DNA of 64,000 nt from an uncultured Lachnospiraceae bacterium (GTDB lineage Bacteria; Bacillota; Clostridia; Lachnospirales; Lachnospiraceae): assembly GCA_944383265.1 (NCBI GenBank), contig CALWOX010000002.1:1-64000 (forward strand). Direction: 5' to 3'. The position numbers and the translations under genes are program-made. The first letter of the stretch is position 1. Each line of letters begins with the position of its first letter. The notes beneath the pieces are model-generated. The model did not search any database. It was not told the DNA's origin and saw only the letters and a list, made by a program, of their open reading frames with translations. Positions 18,599 to 27,071 of this stretch are shown here, one piece after another.

Positions 18599-20665
18599 AT
18601 GAAGATAAAATGCCTTATAAAAAAGACAACAGCATTTTTGGCGGCCATTGTCCTTGCGGCATCGGCAGTTTCAGTCAATCCTGATATAATCGCATATGCG
18701 AAGTATCATGACACAAACATGAATACCTTTATACATCCCTTTAATACCACGCCCAAGGCGGAGGCAGGCACTACCATGGTAATAAAGATGAATGTTGGGT
18801 ATACGGAAACAGCGGGACTTAACAATCCTCATTCCGAAAAGATAACAGACGTACATGTCAGGCTTTCAAATGACGAGTCCTACCTTTTGATAAAGAATCC
18901 CAGCTCAGATACTATTATAGATGATACTGTGGATGATCCTGAGTTTCAGCAGTGGTATTCAGACTATATAAGCGAGAATAACGGCGGCAAGTCCACCGGC
19001 AAGGATAAAGAGTATTTAAAACGTATATGGGAGGCCGGAAGAGCCCAGGGCCAAAATGATATGCACGAAAGCTATGGCAGAGTTTATTATGCTATGCCGA
19101 TGGATACAGGCGATTATCCGTTTGAGGTAACACAGAACCTTTTTACTCAGGACGTCTACTTTCAGAGCATAAACAGAAATGAATACAAAGAGGTGTCCTT
19201 TACGGTCACTGTAAGACATGATATGAAAGAGGGCTACTATGCCATACCTGTGACTATCTACTACAATATCCCTCCTCAGAAGGCGGCAGATTTTAAAGGA
19301 AATGCAAAAACAGAATATATAAATGTATATATAGAGGGTACAGAGACTGATGAGAACAAGCTGGGAACAGAGAATTATTTTTCTCTCGGAGAAGGACAGC
19401 TCACGCCTCAGGGGACCTATCCCAATGTAATGAATTATAATGTAAATCTTAAAAATATAGGAGACAGCGATGTGTATGATGTGACCATGCACATGAATCT
19501 TGCAAACGAAGGAGACTCAAGCGCAAAGTTTCCCTTCAATATAAATGAAGGAAACTATGACAGATATTATGAGAGCCTTAAGATGGGAGAGGCAGTAGCT
19601 GTTCCTTACAGTATGGCTATAAATGAGGAGACTTACACAGGCGATTATCCTCTTACTTATACAATTGAATTCAGAAAGGTTCCCGAGGGGACTCTTTACA
19701 AGGAGACTCAGACCTTTTATGTCCATGTGAATAATAAGGACAAGGAGGATGAGACCGCCGAATGGAACGCAAATACCTCTACCAAGGCGAGACTTATAGT
19801 TGACAGCTACAGACTGGAGCCCGAAAAGGTATATGCGGGAGAAAGCTTTAATCTCATTGTAAATATAAAAAACGCATCTAAGGATATACCTGCCGACAAT
19901 ATATTGCTCACTTTTTCATCCGAGGAGACAGCGGAGGATAAAAGCGCTGTGTTTTCTACAGAAAACGGTGCAAATTCTGTGGTCATAAATTCATTGCCTG
20001 CAGGAGCATCAAGCGAGGTGAGGATGAGCTATACTTCAAGGGCGGGAATAGCTCAGGGCTCATACAAGATAAATATAAAGGAACAGTATGACTCACCTGA
20101 GTTTAAAAATGCCGAGGAAACAGTTTCTGTAGACGTACCTGTATACCAGTATGCAAAGCTTTCAACCTCATCCTTTGAGGTATCTCCTGCAAGCATAGAG
20201 GTGGGTTCTGAGTCGAATGTTATGTTCGGTATCAACAATACAGGTAAAGTGACCTTGTATAATGTTTCAGTAACCTTTGAAGGAACAAGCATAAAGGAAA
20301 ACAATGCATATATAGGAAACATTAAGCCCGGAGAGACGGGAAATGTCGATGTGATGCTGACAGGTATAGCCGAGACTGCTGATGACGGTATGGTAAAGGC
20401 TGTGATAAAGTACGAGGATGAAAACGGGACAGAGAGCAGCACGGAGAAGGAATTCGAGCTCTATGTGACTCCCGAGATGCCTGATGACATGTATATGCCT
20501 GATCCTATGCTTACAGAAGAGCCTGAGGATAATGGCGGCATATTTAAGATAGTGATTCCCGTAGCTGTTATTGCCGCGGCAGGTATAGTGGCTGTGGTAA
20601 TAATAAAGAAGATGAAGAAGAAAAAGGAAGAGGACGAAATTACGGATTCCGACGATGAAATTTAG
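18599..20665 (+). CDS. Large extracytoplasmic protein with CARDB/NEW3-like repeats and C-terminal membrane anchor
   Basis: 688 residues: an N-terminal signal peptide ending near AYA (about 34), a long beta-rich extracellular region, and one C-terminal transmembrane helix (about 650-670, IFKIVIPVAVIAAAGIVAVV) followed by a Lys/Glu cytoplasmic tail. Segments such as NVNLKNIGDSDVYDVTM, NLIVNIKNASKDIPADNI and VMFGINNTGKVTLYNVSV recur at intervals. They look like the Ig-like CARDB/NEW3/COG1361 repeats found in S-layer-related and transporter-associated proteins. Located between the ABC ATPase and permease, so probably a periplasm-facing (outer-face) subunit of that system. Function unknown. Confidence 0.8.
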   Translation: MKIKCLIKKTTAFLAAIVLAASAVSVNPDIIAYAKYHDTNMNTFIHPFNTTPKAEAGTTMVIKMNVGYTETAGLNNPHSEKITDVHVRLSNDESYLLIKNPSSDTIIDDTVDDPEFQQWYSDYISENNGGKSTGKDKEYLKRIWEAGRAQGQNDMHESYGRVYYAMPMDTGDYPFEVTQNLFTQDVYFQSINRNEYKEVSFTVTVRHDMKEGYYAIPVTIYYNIPPQKAADFKGNAKTEYINVYIEGTETDENKLGTENYFSLGEGQLTPQGTYPNVMNYNVNLKNIGDSDVYDVTMHMNLANEGDSSAKFPFNINEGNYDRYYESLKMGEAVAVPYSMAINEETYTGDYPLTYTIEFRKVPEGTLYKETQTFYVHVNNKDKEDETAEWNANTSTKARLIVDSYRLEPEKVYAGESFNLIVNIKNASKDIPADNILLTFSSEETAEDKSAVFSTENGANSVVINSLPAGASSEVRMSYTSRAGIAQGSYKINIKEQYDSPEFKNAEETVSVDVPVYQYAKLSTSSFEVSPASIEVGSESNVMFGINNTGKVTLYNVSVTFEGTSIKENNAYIGNIKPGETGNVDVMLTGIAETADDGMVKAVIKYEDENGTESSTEKEFELYVTPEMPDDMYMPDPMLTEEPEDNGGIFKIVIPVAVIAAAGIVAVVIIKKMKKKKEEDEITDSDDEI

Positions 20666-22043
20666 TGATCTTCTGAGACTTAGCATAAACAATTTGAAGC
20701 GAAGGAAGCTGAGGACCTTTCTCACAGTTTTGGGAGTAATAATAGGAACGGCTTCCATCGTTGTCATGGTTTCATTAGGCATCGGACAGGCGGCGCTTCA
20801 GACAGAAAGCATAGAATCCTATGCAAGCCTTACCACAATAGATGTATGGCAGGGGAGCACTATGGGAGACGGCTCCTCGGAGGAGCAAAACTATATTACG
20901 GACGATGTCCTTAAGACCTTTGAGAGGATACCCCATGTGACAGGCACAAGCCCTGTTTTAAGGACAAACGTCATTGCAAAGCAGGGCGTTTACGAGGCAA
21001 ATCTTCAGCTTCAGGGAGTAAGCAACGAATACCTTGAGCAAATAGAGGTCGGAGAGGGAAGGCTTCCCCTTGATGAGAAAAAGCTTGAATTTCTCTACGG
21101 AAATACTGTAATAAGGGACTTCATGAATTCAAAGACAGGAGACGGCTACTACTCTACAGGAGAGGAAGCGGACGTTGATCTTATGGGGAAGGCGGTATTT
21201 ATAATATTTGATACCTCCGCATACTATCAGAGCCAGATGCCTCAGAGCGCATCGCAGGGAAGCGATGCAGGACAGAGCAGTACAAAGCCGCCGAAAAAGT
21301 ACATCGTTCCCACAGCAGGAATCGTAAAGGGAAGCCCTGATGAGTGGAATCAGTACAGCTATAGTACTTACTGCAATGTGGATGCTCTCAAATCTCAGCT
21401 TAAGGCCATATACAGAAAAGAGCCAATCCCGGGACAGCCCACAGACAAGAAGGGAAAGCCTCTTGACTATTTTGTATATGACAATGCTAGCGTCTATGTG
21501 GACGATATGGATAATGTAAAAGCCGTTCAGGATACTATAGCTTCCATGGGATTTCAGGCAAATTCAAACATGGAATGGGTCGAGCAGAACAAAAAGACCA
21601 TGCAGATACAGCAGGCCGTGCTTGGAGGAATAGGAGCGGTGTCGCTTTTGGTCGCAGCCATAGGTATAGCCAATACCATGATGATGTCTATTTATGAGAG
21701 AACGAAGGAGATCGGAGTCATGAAGGTATTGGGCTGTGATATGAGAAATATCAGAGATATGTTCCTTATAGAGTCGGGCTTTATAGGACTCATGGGAGGC
21801 ACGGCGGGAATTACCATAAGCTATCTCGTATCCTTTATCATAAATAAACTCTATATAAGAAATCAGATTATGAACGGATATATTATGGCAGGGGCAGATA
21901 CTCCCGGAAACATATCAAGGATACCCGTATGGCTCATAATAATGGCGCTTATTTTTGCAGTGGCTATAGGAATGCTTGCGGGCTTCTTCCCTTCAAGGAG
22001 AGCCATGAAGCTTTCACCTTTGTCTGCCATAAGAAACGAATAA
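20655..22043 (+). CDS. ABC transporter permease, MacB/FtsX type
   Basis: Permease of the MacB family: N-terminal transmembrane helix (about 22-45) with LRTFLTVLGVIIGTASIV, a large extracytoplasmic domain (about 50-310), then three helices in the C-terminal FtsX domain with SIYERTKEIGVMKVLGCDMRNI and the terminal FFPSRRAMKLSPLSAIRNE motif. Length 462 residues. The extracellular domain contains a Ser/Gln-rich linker near 190-210. Its start overlaps the CARDB-like gene by 11 bp, tying all four genes into one operon. Confidence 0.93.
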   Translation: MKFSDLLRLSINNLKRRKLRTFLTVLGVIIGTASIVVMVSLGIGQAALQTESIESYASLTTIDVWQGSTMGDGSSEEQNYITDDVLKTFERIPHVTGTSPVLRTNVIAKQGVYEANLQLQGVSNEYLEQIEVGEGRLPLDEKKLEFLYGNTVIRDFMNSKTGDGYYSTGEEADVDLMGKAVFIIFDTSAYYQSQMPQSASQGSDAGQSSTKPPKKYIVPTAGIVKGSPDEWNQYSYSTYCNVDALKSQLKAIYRKEPIPGQPTDKKGKPLDYFVYDNASVYVDDMDNVKAVQDTIASMGFQANSNMEWVEQNKKTMQIQQAVLGGIGAVSLLVAAIGIANTMMMSIYERTKEIGVMKVLGCDMRNIRDMFLIESGFIGLMGGTAGITISYLVSFIINKLYIRNQIMNGYIMAGADTPGNISRIPVWLIIMALIFAVAIGMLAGFFPSRRAMKLSPLSAIRNE

Positions 22044-22337
22044 TAAATAATTGGTGAAATTAATAAACATAAATAATAAATAGCAGACAAGTAAATCAAA
22101 AAGCTGATAGTTATGTAAAAAGCTTATAATGATAAAAAAGCTGACACCGGTGTAAAAAATAAACTCTGTACAGAAAAATATCATTGAAATTCATAACAAA
22201 GAGGTCTAAACGTATACCGGCTTTCATGCTATAATTAATTATATAATGTCTGCCCGGGTGGGAGAGCCGATATATCGGAGAACAGAAAACCCGGAAAGGC
22301 CATTATAAATGAAGGATAAGCTCTGGAGGTAAGGATT
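22044..22337 (+). promoter_or_regulatory. AT-rich leader of galE with palindrome, promoter-like boxes and structured 5' region
   Basis: This 294-bp gap contains two imperfect copies of an AAAAAGCTGA...TGTAAAAA segment (22097-22120 and 22136-22160). The second holds a perfect 10-bp palindrome ACACCGGTGT (22144-22153). TATAAT boxes stand at 22230-22235 and 22242-22247 without good -35 partners. CCGGGT (22254-22259) can pair with ACCCGG (22289-22294) around an inner palindrome CCGATATATCGG (22267-22278), giving a two-tier hairpin in the transcript. No ORF of substance. Confidence 0.4.
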
Positions 22338-23384
22338 ATGAAAAAGATACTGGTTGCAGGCGGTGCAGGCTATATAGGAAGCCATACTTGTGTTGAACTT
22401 CTCAATGAAGGATATGAGCCCATCGTGGTGGACAATCTCTACAATTCCAGCAAAAAAGCCATTGACAGGATAGAGGAGATAACAGGCAAAAAGCTGAAAT
22501 TTTACGAGGCCGATCTCCTTGACGAAGAAGCTGTATCAAAGATATTCGACGCGGAAAAGCCGGAGGCCGCAATAATGTTTGCGGGCTACAAGGCGGTAGG
22601 AGAGTCTGTTTCAAAGCCTTTGGAGTATTACTATAATAACATTACAGGCCTGCTTTTGCTCTGTGATGTTATGAGAAAGCATGGCTGCAAGAACATTATA
22701 TTCTCATCCTCCGCTACAGTATACGGAGACCCCAAGGAGATACCCATAAGTGAGAACTGTCCCAAGGGAGAGATAACAAATCCCTACGGTCAGACAAAGG
22801 GCATGATAGAGCAGATACTTACAGATGTAAACAAGGCAGACAGCGAGTGGAATGTGATCCTTTTAAGGTACTTCAATCCTATCGGAGCTCATGAGAGCGG
22901 ACTTCTCGGAGAGGATCCCAAGGGAATCCCCAACAACCTTGTTCCCTACATTGCTCAGGTGGCTGTGGGAAAGAGAAAAGAGGTCCATGTATTCGGAAAC
23001 GACTATGATACACCCGACGGAACAGGAGTCAGAGACTATATCCATGTGGTAGACCTTGCAAAGGGTCATGTGGCGGCAATCAAAAAACTTGAAGAAAATC
23101 CCGGAGTATTTATCTGTAACCTCGGTACAGGTCACGGATACTCAGTCCTTGATGTTATCCACGCCTATGAGAAGGCCTGCGGAAAGAAGATCCCTTATGT
23201 AATAGATCCCAGACGCCCCGGAGATGTGGCGACATGCTATTGTAATCCCGAGAGAGCCGAGAAGGAGATGGGATGGAAGGCCGGGAAGAATATCGAGGAT
23301 ATGTGCCGTGACTCTTACAACTGGCAGTCAAAGAACCCTGACGGGTATGGAGATAACTCGGAAGTAAAGATGTGCCTGTCATAA
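22338..23384 (+). CDS. galE: UDP-glucose 4-epimerase
   Basis: NAD-dependent epimerase interconverting UDP-glucose and UDP-galactose for the Leloir pathway and surface glycans. N-terminal GGAGYIGSH Rossmann motif (8-16), the SSSATVYG segment with the catalytic Ser/Thr, and YGQTKGMIE with the catalytic Tyr-x-x-x-Lys. Length 348 residues is within the family range. GGAGGT precedes the ATG. It stands alone between a structured leader and a terminator. Confidence 0.95.
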   Translation: MKKILVAGGAGYIGSHTCVELLNEGYEPIVVDNLYNSSKKAIDRIEEITGKKLKFYEADLLDEEAVSKIFDAEKPEAAIMFAGYKAVGESVSKPLEYYYNNITGLLLLCDVMRKHGCKNIIFSSSATVYGDPKEIPISENCPKGEITNPYGQTKGMIEQILTDVNKADSEWNVILLRYFNPIGAHESGLLGEDPKGIPNNLVPYIAQVAVGKRKEVHVFGNDYDTPDGTGVRDYIHVVDLAKGHVAAIKKLEENPGVFICNLGTGHGYSVLDVIHAYEKACGKKIPYVIDPRRPGDVATCYCNPERAEKEMGWKAGKNIEDMCRDSYNWQSKNPDGYGDNSEVKMCLS

Positions 23385-23403
23385 ATAAAAAGGAAAAATT
23401 CAG

Positions 23404-23448
23404 ATCCGTGCAGAGGAGAAGGTTTTCTCCAAAGCACGGATTCTTTTG
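23404..23448 (+). terminator. Terminator after galE
   Basis: Stem ATCCGTGC (23404-23411) with GCACGGAT (23434-23441), an inner GGAGAA/TTCTCC helix, then TTCTTTT. Confidence 0.85.
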
Positions 23449-23532
23449 ACATAATTGATCATATAGGGTAAAATTTAAAGCTAATCAAAACTATAAAGTA
23501 CATAAAAGATAAATGATACGGGAAAGAGGTTT

Positions 23533-24807
23533 ATGGAAAATATTACAGTCATAGGCGGAGGGGCGGCCGGAATGATGGCCGCCATATCCGCGGCTAAATC
23601 GGGACATGAAGTCCTCCTTATAGAAAAAAATGAAAAGCTTGGAAAAAAGATATATATCACAGGCAAGGGACGCTGCAATGTCACCAATGCCTGTGATTTT
23701 GATGAATTCCAAAGATCAATAGTAACAAACAGCAGATTTATGTTCTCATCCTTAAGGGGATTTTTTAATGATGATCTCATGGCTATGATCGAGGAGGCCG
23801 GCTGCCCGTTAAAGACAGAGCGTGGAGATAGAGTTTTCCCTGTCTCGGACAAGGCAAGCGATATTACAAAGGCCCTTGAAAGGATATTGAGGGAGCTTAA
23901 GGTAAGGATAAGGCTTAACACCGAGGTGAAGGAATTGATAAAAAGAGCTCCTTCCAACTCTGATTCGGAGGGATCATTTGAGATACGCTGCGAGGGTAAA
24001 ACCGGAAAGCCTGAGATTTACCTATCAAAAAATGTGATAGTATGCACAGGAGGTCTTTCCTACAGGACGACGGGAAGCACAGGAGACGGCTACAGATTTG
24101 CGGAGGAATATGGGCATGAGATAAAGGAGCCTGTCCCCGCCCTTGTTCCCCTGACACTTCTTGAAAATGATGCAAAGGATATGCAGGGGCTAAGCCTGAG
24201 AAACATTGAGATAAGGATAAGCCCCATAAGAGATGAGAAGGCGACGATATATTCCGACTTCGGAGAGATGCTGTTTACCCATTTCGGAGTGAGCGGCCCT
24301 GTGATACTCAGCGCTTCATCATATATTACGAATGCCCTGAGAGACGGAGAGAGGTTTGTACTGCACATTGATCTTAAGCCCGCATTAAGTCCTGAAAAGC
24401 TTGACGAGAGGATACTCAGAGATTTTTCCGAAAACATCAATAAAAATTTTGAAAACTCCATATCAAAACTTTATCCCTTAAAGCTTATTCCCGTTATAAT
24501 AAAGAGAAGCGGGATAGACCCCCATAAAAAGGTGAATTCCATAAGCAAAAAGGAGAGAGAGAGGCTTATCTCAGTCACAAAGGATTTGTCCTTTACCATA
24601 ACAGGTACGAGAGACTTTAACGAGGCTATAATCACGCAAGGAGGAATATCCGTAAAGGATATAAATCCCAAGACCATGGAGAGCAAAAAGGTAAAGGGCC
24701 TTTACTTTGCAGGAGAGGTGCTTGATATCGATGCAAAAACAGGCGGATTTAACCTACAGCTGGCATTTTCTACAGGATACGCTGCGGGGAGATATGCGGG
24801 GGAATGA
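23533..24807 (+). CDS. FAD-dependent oxidoreductase, HI0933/BaiN-like
   Basis: Flavoprotein of the HI0933 family (TIGR00275-like), 424 residues. The N-terminal dinucleotide-binding motif is GGGAAGMMAA with an acidic end VLLIEKNEKLGKK; KGRCNVTN is a family hallmark. GGLSYRTTGSTGDGYRFAEEYGHEI occupies the middle and GEVLDIDAKTGGFNLQLAFSTGYAAG forms the C-terminal FAD-binding segment. Members include BaiN, proposed in bile-acid dehydroxylation, but most have no proven substrate and are widespread housekeeping genes. AGAGGTTT lies before the ATG. No bile-acid genes adjoin it. Confidence 0.85.
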   Translation: MENITVIGGGAAGMMAAISAAKSGHEVLLIEKNEKLGKKIYITGKGRCNVTNACDFDEFQRSIVTNSRFMFSSLRGFFNDDLMAMIEEAGCPLKTERGDRVFPVSDKASDITKALERILRELKVRIRLNTEVKELIKRAPSNSDSEGSFEIRCEGKTGKPEIYLSKNVIVCTGGLSYRTTGSTGDGYRFAEEYGHEIKEPVPALVPLTLLENDAKDMQGLSLRNIEIRISPIRDEKATIYSDFGEMLFTHFGVSGPVILSASSYITNALRDGERFVLHIDLKPALSPEKLDERILRDFSENINKNFENSISKLYPLKLIPVIIKRSGIDPHKKVNSISKKERERLISVTKDLSFTITGTRDFNEAIITQGGISVKDINPKTMESKKVKGLYFAGEVLDIDAKTGGFNLQLAFSTGYAAGRYAGE

Positions 24808-24814
24808 TTTGTTA

Positions 24815-25039
24815 ATGTATAATTATATCTGAAATATGGATAATTAATCCGAAATATAGCGGTCATAAACGGCGATTCAGGTATATTAGATTCCGAAACA
24901 CCCGCCAAAAGTCAGGTTTTATGCGGCTCTCAGAAATTCGATTATGTATAATTGATTCCGAAACAAGATTCGACAAAATGTATAATTGAATCTGAAATAA
25001 GATGAACAAGGCGATTTACATTTGAATCTGCAATAAGCG
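24815..25039 (+). repeat. Six degenerate copies of a ~22-nt unit
   Basis: Related units of the form TGTATAATTGAATCTGAAATA occur at 24815-24838, 24839-24860, 24881-24900, 24944-24965, 24978-25001 and 25015-25039. The first two are adjacent and the others are spaced by 12-43 nt. The shared core is (T/A)TTNNATCCGAAA-like, with TATAATT at the left in most copies. There is no CRISPR-like regularity. The block has no ORF and lies at the border between the housekeeping genes and the accessory island. Confidence 0.7.
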
Positions 25040-25080
25040 GGGATTTTTTGGATTTTAGATTTCCTAATTACCTGCAACAT

Positions 25081-25111
25081 AAGAAGAGGCGGCGATAAGC
25101 TGCCTCTTCTT
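25081..25111. terminator. Strong hairpin, possible bidirectional terminator
   Basis: AAGAAGAGGC-GGC pairs with GC-TGCCTCTTCTT, followed by TTTT on the plus strand. It closes the repeat block. Confidence 0.55.
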
Positions 25112-25310
25112 TTGGACAAGATACCGATTTATCTTAAGGCCACCCGATGGACGACCTTTTGCTTTTGAGAATAACGAATCATAGGAATGAATTAGAAACT
25201 TATCATGTAAAAAAGGACGGTGCTTCAATGCCCTGAGATAATGCTCATGTGCCATAAAATAACACACAAGAACTAAATAGACAACAGCCCCTACTATTCC
25301 TGAAAATGTT

Positions 25311-25391
25311 AAGAAAACGGGCAAAAGTGAAAAGTTGCTTTGGTAGATTTGGTTTCATATTCCGGTTATAATAAAAAAACAGGAGGTGACT
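25311..25391 (+). repeat. Promoter-bearing direct repeat, copy 1
   Basis: About 81 bp from AAGAAAACGGGC to AGGAGGTGACT, containing TATAAT at 25367-25372 and the ribosome binding site of the XRE regulator. A second copy at 29297-29383 is nearly identical apart from a few substitutions and a 6-nt insertion between the -10 box and the ribosome binding site. This copy is functional-looking because an ATG follows 3 nt later. Confidence 0.85.
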
Positions 25392-25394
25392 ACT

Positions 25395-25865
25395 ATGAGT
25401 TTAGGAAACAGTCTTTATAACGCCCGCAAAAAAAGCGGTATGTCGCAAGAAGAAGTTGCAGAAAAGTTAGGAGTCAGCAGACAAACTATATCCAAATGGG
25501 AATTGGACGAAACTCTTCCCGATATTCGTCAATCAAAGCGACTATCCGGCCTTTACCATCTCACATTAGATGAACTAATTGAATTTGATATTGATGTCAA
25601 GGAAATACAAGACGCTATCGACAGAACCGGTGATGAGGTTACTGATAAGATTGATTGGACAAAAGCATGGAGTAAAAAATACCCTATTCTTGCTACTTAT
25701 CAAAATCAAGTTCAAACGGAAATGTATGCAAAAGAATTAAAGCGGCTGCTCGATGATCTTCAGAAAAGATATGGCTATAACGAGTTAAATGCACTTCTGG
25801 TACTGAAAGATATTTTGGCTTCTGTCTGGAAGTCCGGAAACAAAAAAGGTGGAAAAAGTGAATAA
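25395..25865 (+). CDS. XRE-family helix-turn-helix transcriptional regulator
   Basis: 156-residue protein with an N-terminal HTH_3 domain at about 3-57: LYNARKKSGMSQEEVAEKLGVS forms the first helices and RQTISKWE the recognition helix. The C-terminal part (70-156) is helical and charged, of unknown function. ATG 25395 lies 8 nt after AGGAGG; the upstream GTG at 25386 overlaps that ribosome binding site and is rejected. It heads the accessory island. Regulators of this shape commonly control neighbouring mobile-element genes or themselves, but the target is not evident here. Confidence 0.9.
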   Translation: MSLGNSLYNARKKSGMSQEEVAEKLGVSRQTISKWELDETLPDIRQSKRLSGLYHLTLDELIEFDIDVKEIQDAIDRTGDEVTDKIDWTKAWSKKYPILATYQNQVQTEMYAKELKRLLDDLQKRYGYNELNALLVLKDILASVWKSGNKKGGKSE

Positions 25866-25923
25866 CTGAAATAAGTATCACCTGCTTCTTATCCACGCGA
25901 AAATATAATTGATAAGCAATCAA

Positions 25924-25952
25924 GGGGCGACAGCAAGGAGTGCTGCCGCCCC
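25924..25952 (+). terminator. GC-rich hairpin after the XRE gene
   Basis: GGGGCGACAGCA pairs with TGCTGCCGCCCC (one mismatch) around AGGAG. There is no U-run. Hairpins of this composition before a short sigma-like gene are frequent in clostridial conjugative elements, which fits the next fragment. Confidence 0.45.
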
Positions 25953-25981
25953 GCACTATTATCAGAGAGGGGGGGATTTCC

Positions 25982-26095
25982 ATGACCGAAGATGAAGCCT
26001 ACAAAGTGCATATCCAGTACACCTTTAACGCCTTTTGCAAGGTTGTCATTCGTCACGCAGCCATAGATAAAGTTATCAATCTGCGCCGGAGGTCG
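25982..26095 (+). pseudogene. 5' remnant of a conjugative-element sigma-like/HTH gene
   Basis: After GAGAGGGGGGG an ATG opens a frame beginning MTEDEAYKVHIQYTFNAFCK and continuing to about residue 37. This resembles the N-terminus of the small sigma-70-like proteins of Tn916-type elements. The expected body of the protein (about 100 more residues) is missing: around 26080-26095 the sequence passes directly into the leader of the next gene, and the frame merely runs to a stop at 26143. A deletion that joined the start of one gene to the next is the simplest explanation. The family assignment is from memory of such N-termini and is moderate. Confidence 0.5.
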
Positions 26096-26100
26096 GGTAC

Positions 26101-26391
26101 ATATTCACTAACCATATCAGTCATGAGGACGCATTCAGGGTGACTATCAATGACAGAATTTTCAAGGTGAGGGCTCCGTTATTCCCTGTGAATGATTCCA
26201 ACAAAGATATCCATACAGCGCTCAACCTTTTAATGTATGCAGCGGAACATCCGGAAAAGTCCGACGAAGTAAGGCGCTGGATGAAAGAAATGCCATTGAC
26301 ATCGCGGAAGCTGAAACCTTTTATCGGAAGTTACCCATTAAACGCATCAAAGGGATTCAGCTTGATTTTTGAGGATTTCAGTGCAGACTGA
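26101..26391 (+). CDS. Small protein of unknown function, apparent ATA start
   Basis: An open frame runs from 26101 to 26391, and beginning it at 26101 gives 96 residues. GGAGG at 26088-26092 is 8 nt from an ATA codon, suggesting either a rare ATA start or a mutated ATG. The nearest standard start in frame is GTG at 26140 (83 residues), which has no ribosome binding site. The protein carries motifs such as NDRIFKVRAPLFPVN and ALNLLMYAAEHPEK and looks like the small uncharacterised proteins found among conjugative-element cargo. It probably lost its normal start and may be non-functional. Confidence 0.5.
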   Translation: MFTNHISHEDAFRVTINDRIFKVRAPLFPVNDSNKDIHTALNLLMYAAEHPEKSDEVRRWMKEMPLTSRKLKPFIGSYPLNASKGFSLIFEDFSAD

Positions 26392-26434
26392 TAGCCGCCC
26401 CTTATTGTGGACAGCATATGTCTGTGATAAAATG
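26384..26434 (+). repeat. Direct repeat carrying a promoter-like pair, copy 1
   Basis: About 51 bp, from CAGAC to the end of a -10 region, repeated at 29228-29280. It contains TTGTGG (26405-26410), a 17-nt spacer and TAAAAT (26428-26433). Within the spacer is CATATG flanked by ACAG and CTGT. The spacing suggests a sigma-A promoter carried as a duplicated module. Confidence 0.7.
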
Positions 26435-26629
26435 AGTCATAGCTTTTTAGTACTTTTGGACTGCATATTGCATATAATTGTCAATAATTTTATAGCCCAA
26501 TCCCTGTATATTTGAGATTCAAAAAGGAATTGAAAAATCTCGATTTGGGAGTGTATATTGTGGAATTAAATGTAAAAAAACATATGAAAACAGGGGTAAT
26601 ATGTTGCAGATATAATTAGGACTGAACAA

Positions 26630-26956
26630 GTGATTGTTAATTTACAATTAAAAAAGCATAGAGAAAAGGAAAGCTTTGTCATTCAGGAGTTGATGCGGCC
26701 CACTGATTCAGAACTTTTCCGGTACCGCCCCGGAAAACCTGATCCTTTTATAAGTGACAGGTACAGGGTATTCATGAAGGCCATGGAGACCTGCAAAAAC
26801 GTTGGAGAGTGGAAAGCAGAGGATATCCCTGGGATAAGCAATCCCACGCGCAGGAGCATATGCAGATAGCTTCATGATAACGGATACCTTAAAAGAATAG
26901 GAAAAGGTCTGTATGTTTCAGGGGAAAGACTATATAGAGAAATGCCAAATAAATAA
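26630..26956 (+). pseudogene. Winged-helix DNA-binding protein interrupted by a TAG codon
   Basis: A frame from GTG 26630 is closed by TAG at 26867-26869. The same frame continues without shift to TAA at 26956, giving LHDNGYLKRIGKGLYV and then a short tail. Across the stop the sequence reads as one winged helix: PGISNPTRRSICR, stop, LHDNGYLKRIGKGLYV, resembling helix-wing proteins that sit before toxin or nuclease genes. A single nonsense mutation explains it. The start is uncertain because no ribosome binding site is evident. TATAAT at 26611-26616 could be a -10 box. Confidence 0.6.
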
Positions 26957-27071
26957 AACCATTGTCATCAGTTATATAATCTGATATACGTATTTATACA
27001 GAAGCTGATACTTCTATACCTTGTATGGTATAAGCATAAAACAATAACTTGAATTCGAGGTGGATAAAAAT

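Noticed and set aside
22184-22247. Full sigma-A promoter before galE
   Set aside because: TATAAT boxes exist but no -35 at suitable spacing; TTGAAA at 22184 is about 40 nt away.
24815-25039. CRISPR array
   Set aside because: Copies are diverged and irregularly spaced, and no cas genes are near.
25064-25324. 86-residue minus-strand frame with a hydrophobic head
   Set aside because: Its only full-length start is TTG without a ribosome binding site, it overlaps the XRE promoter repeat and ends inside the 25081-25111 hairpin; too weak to call, though a membrane-protein fragment is possible.
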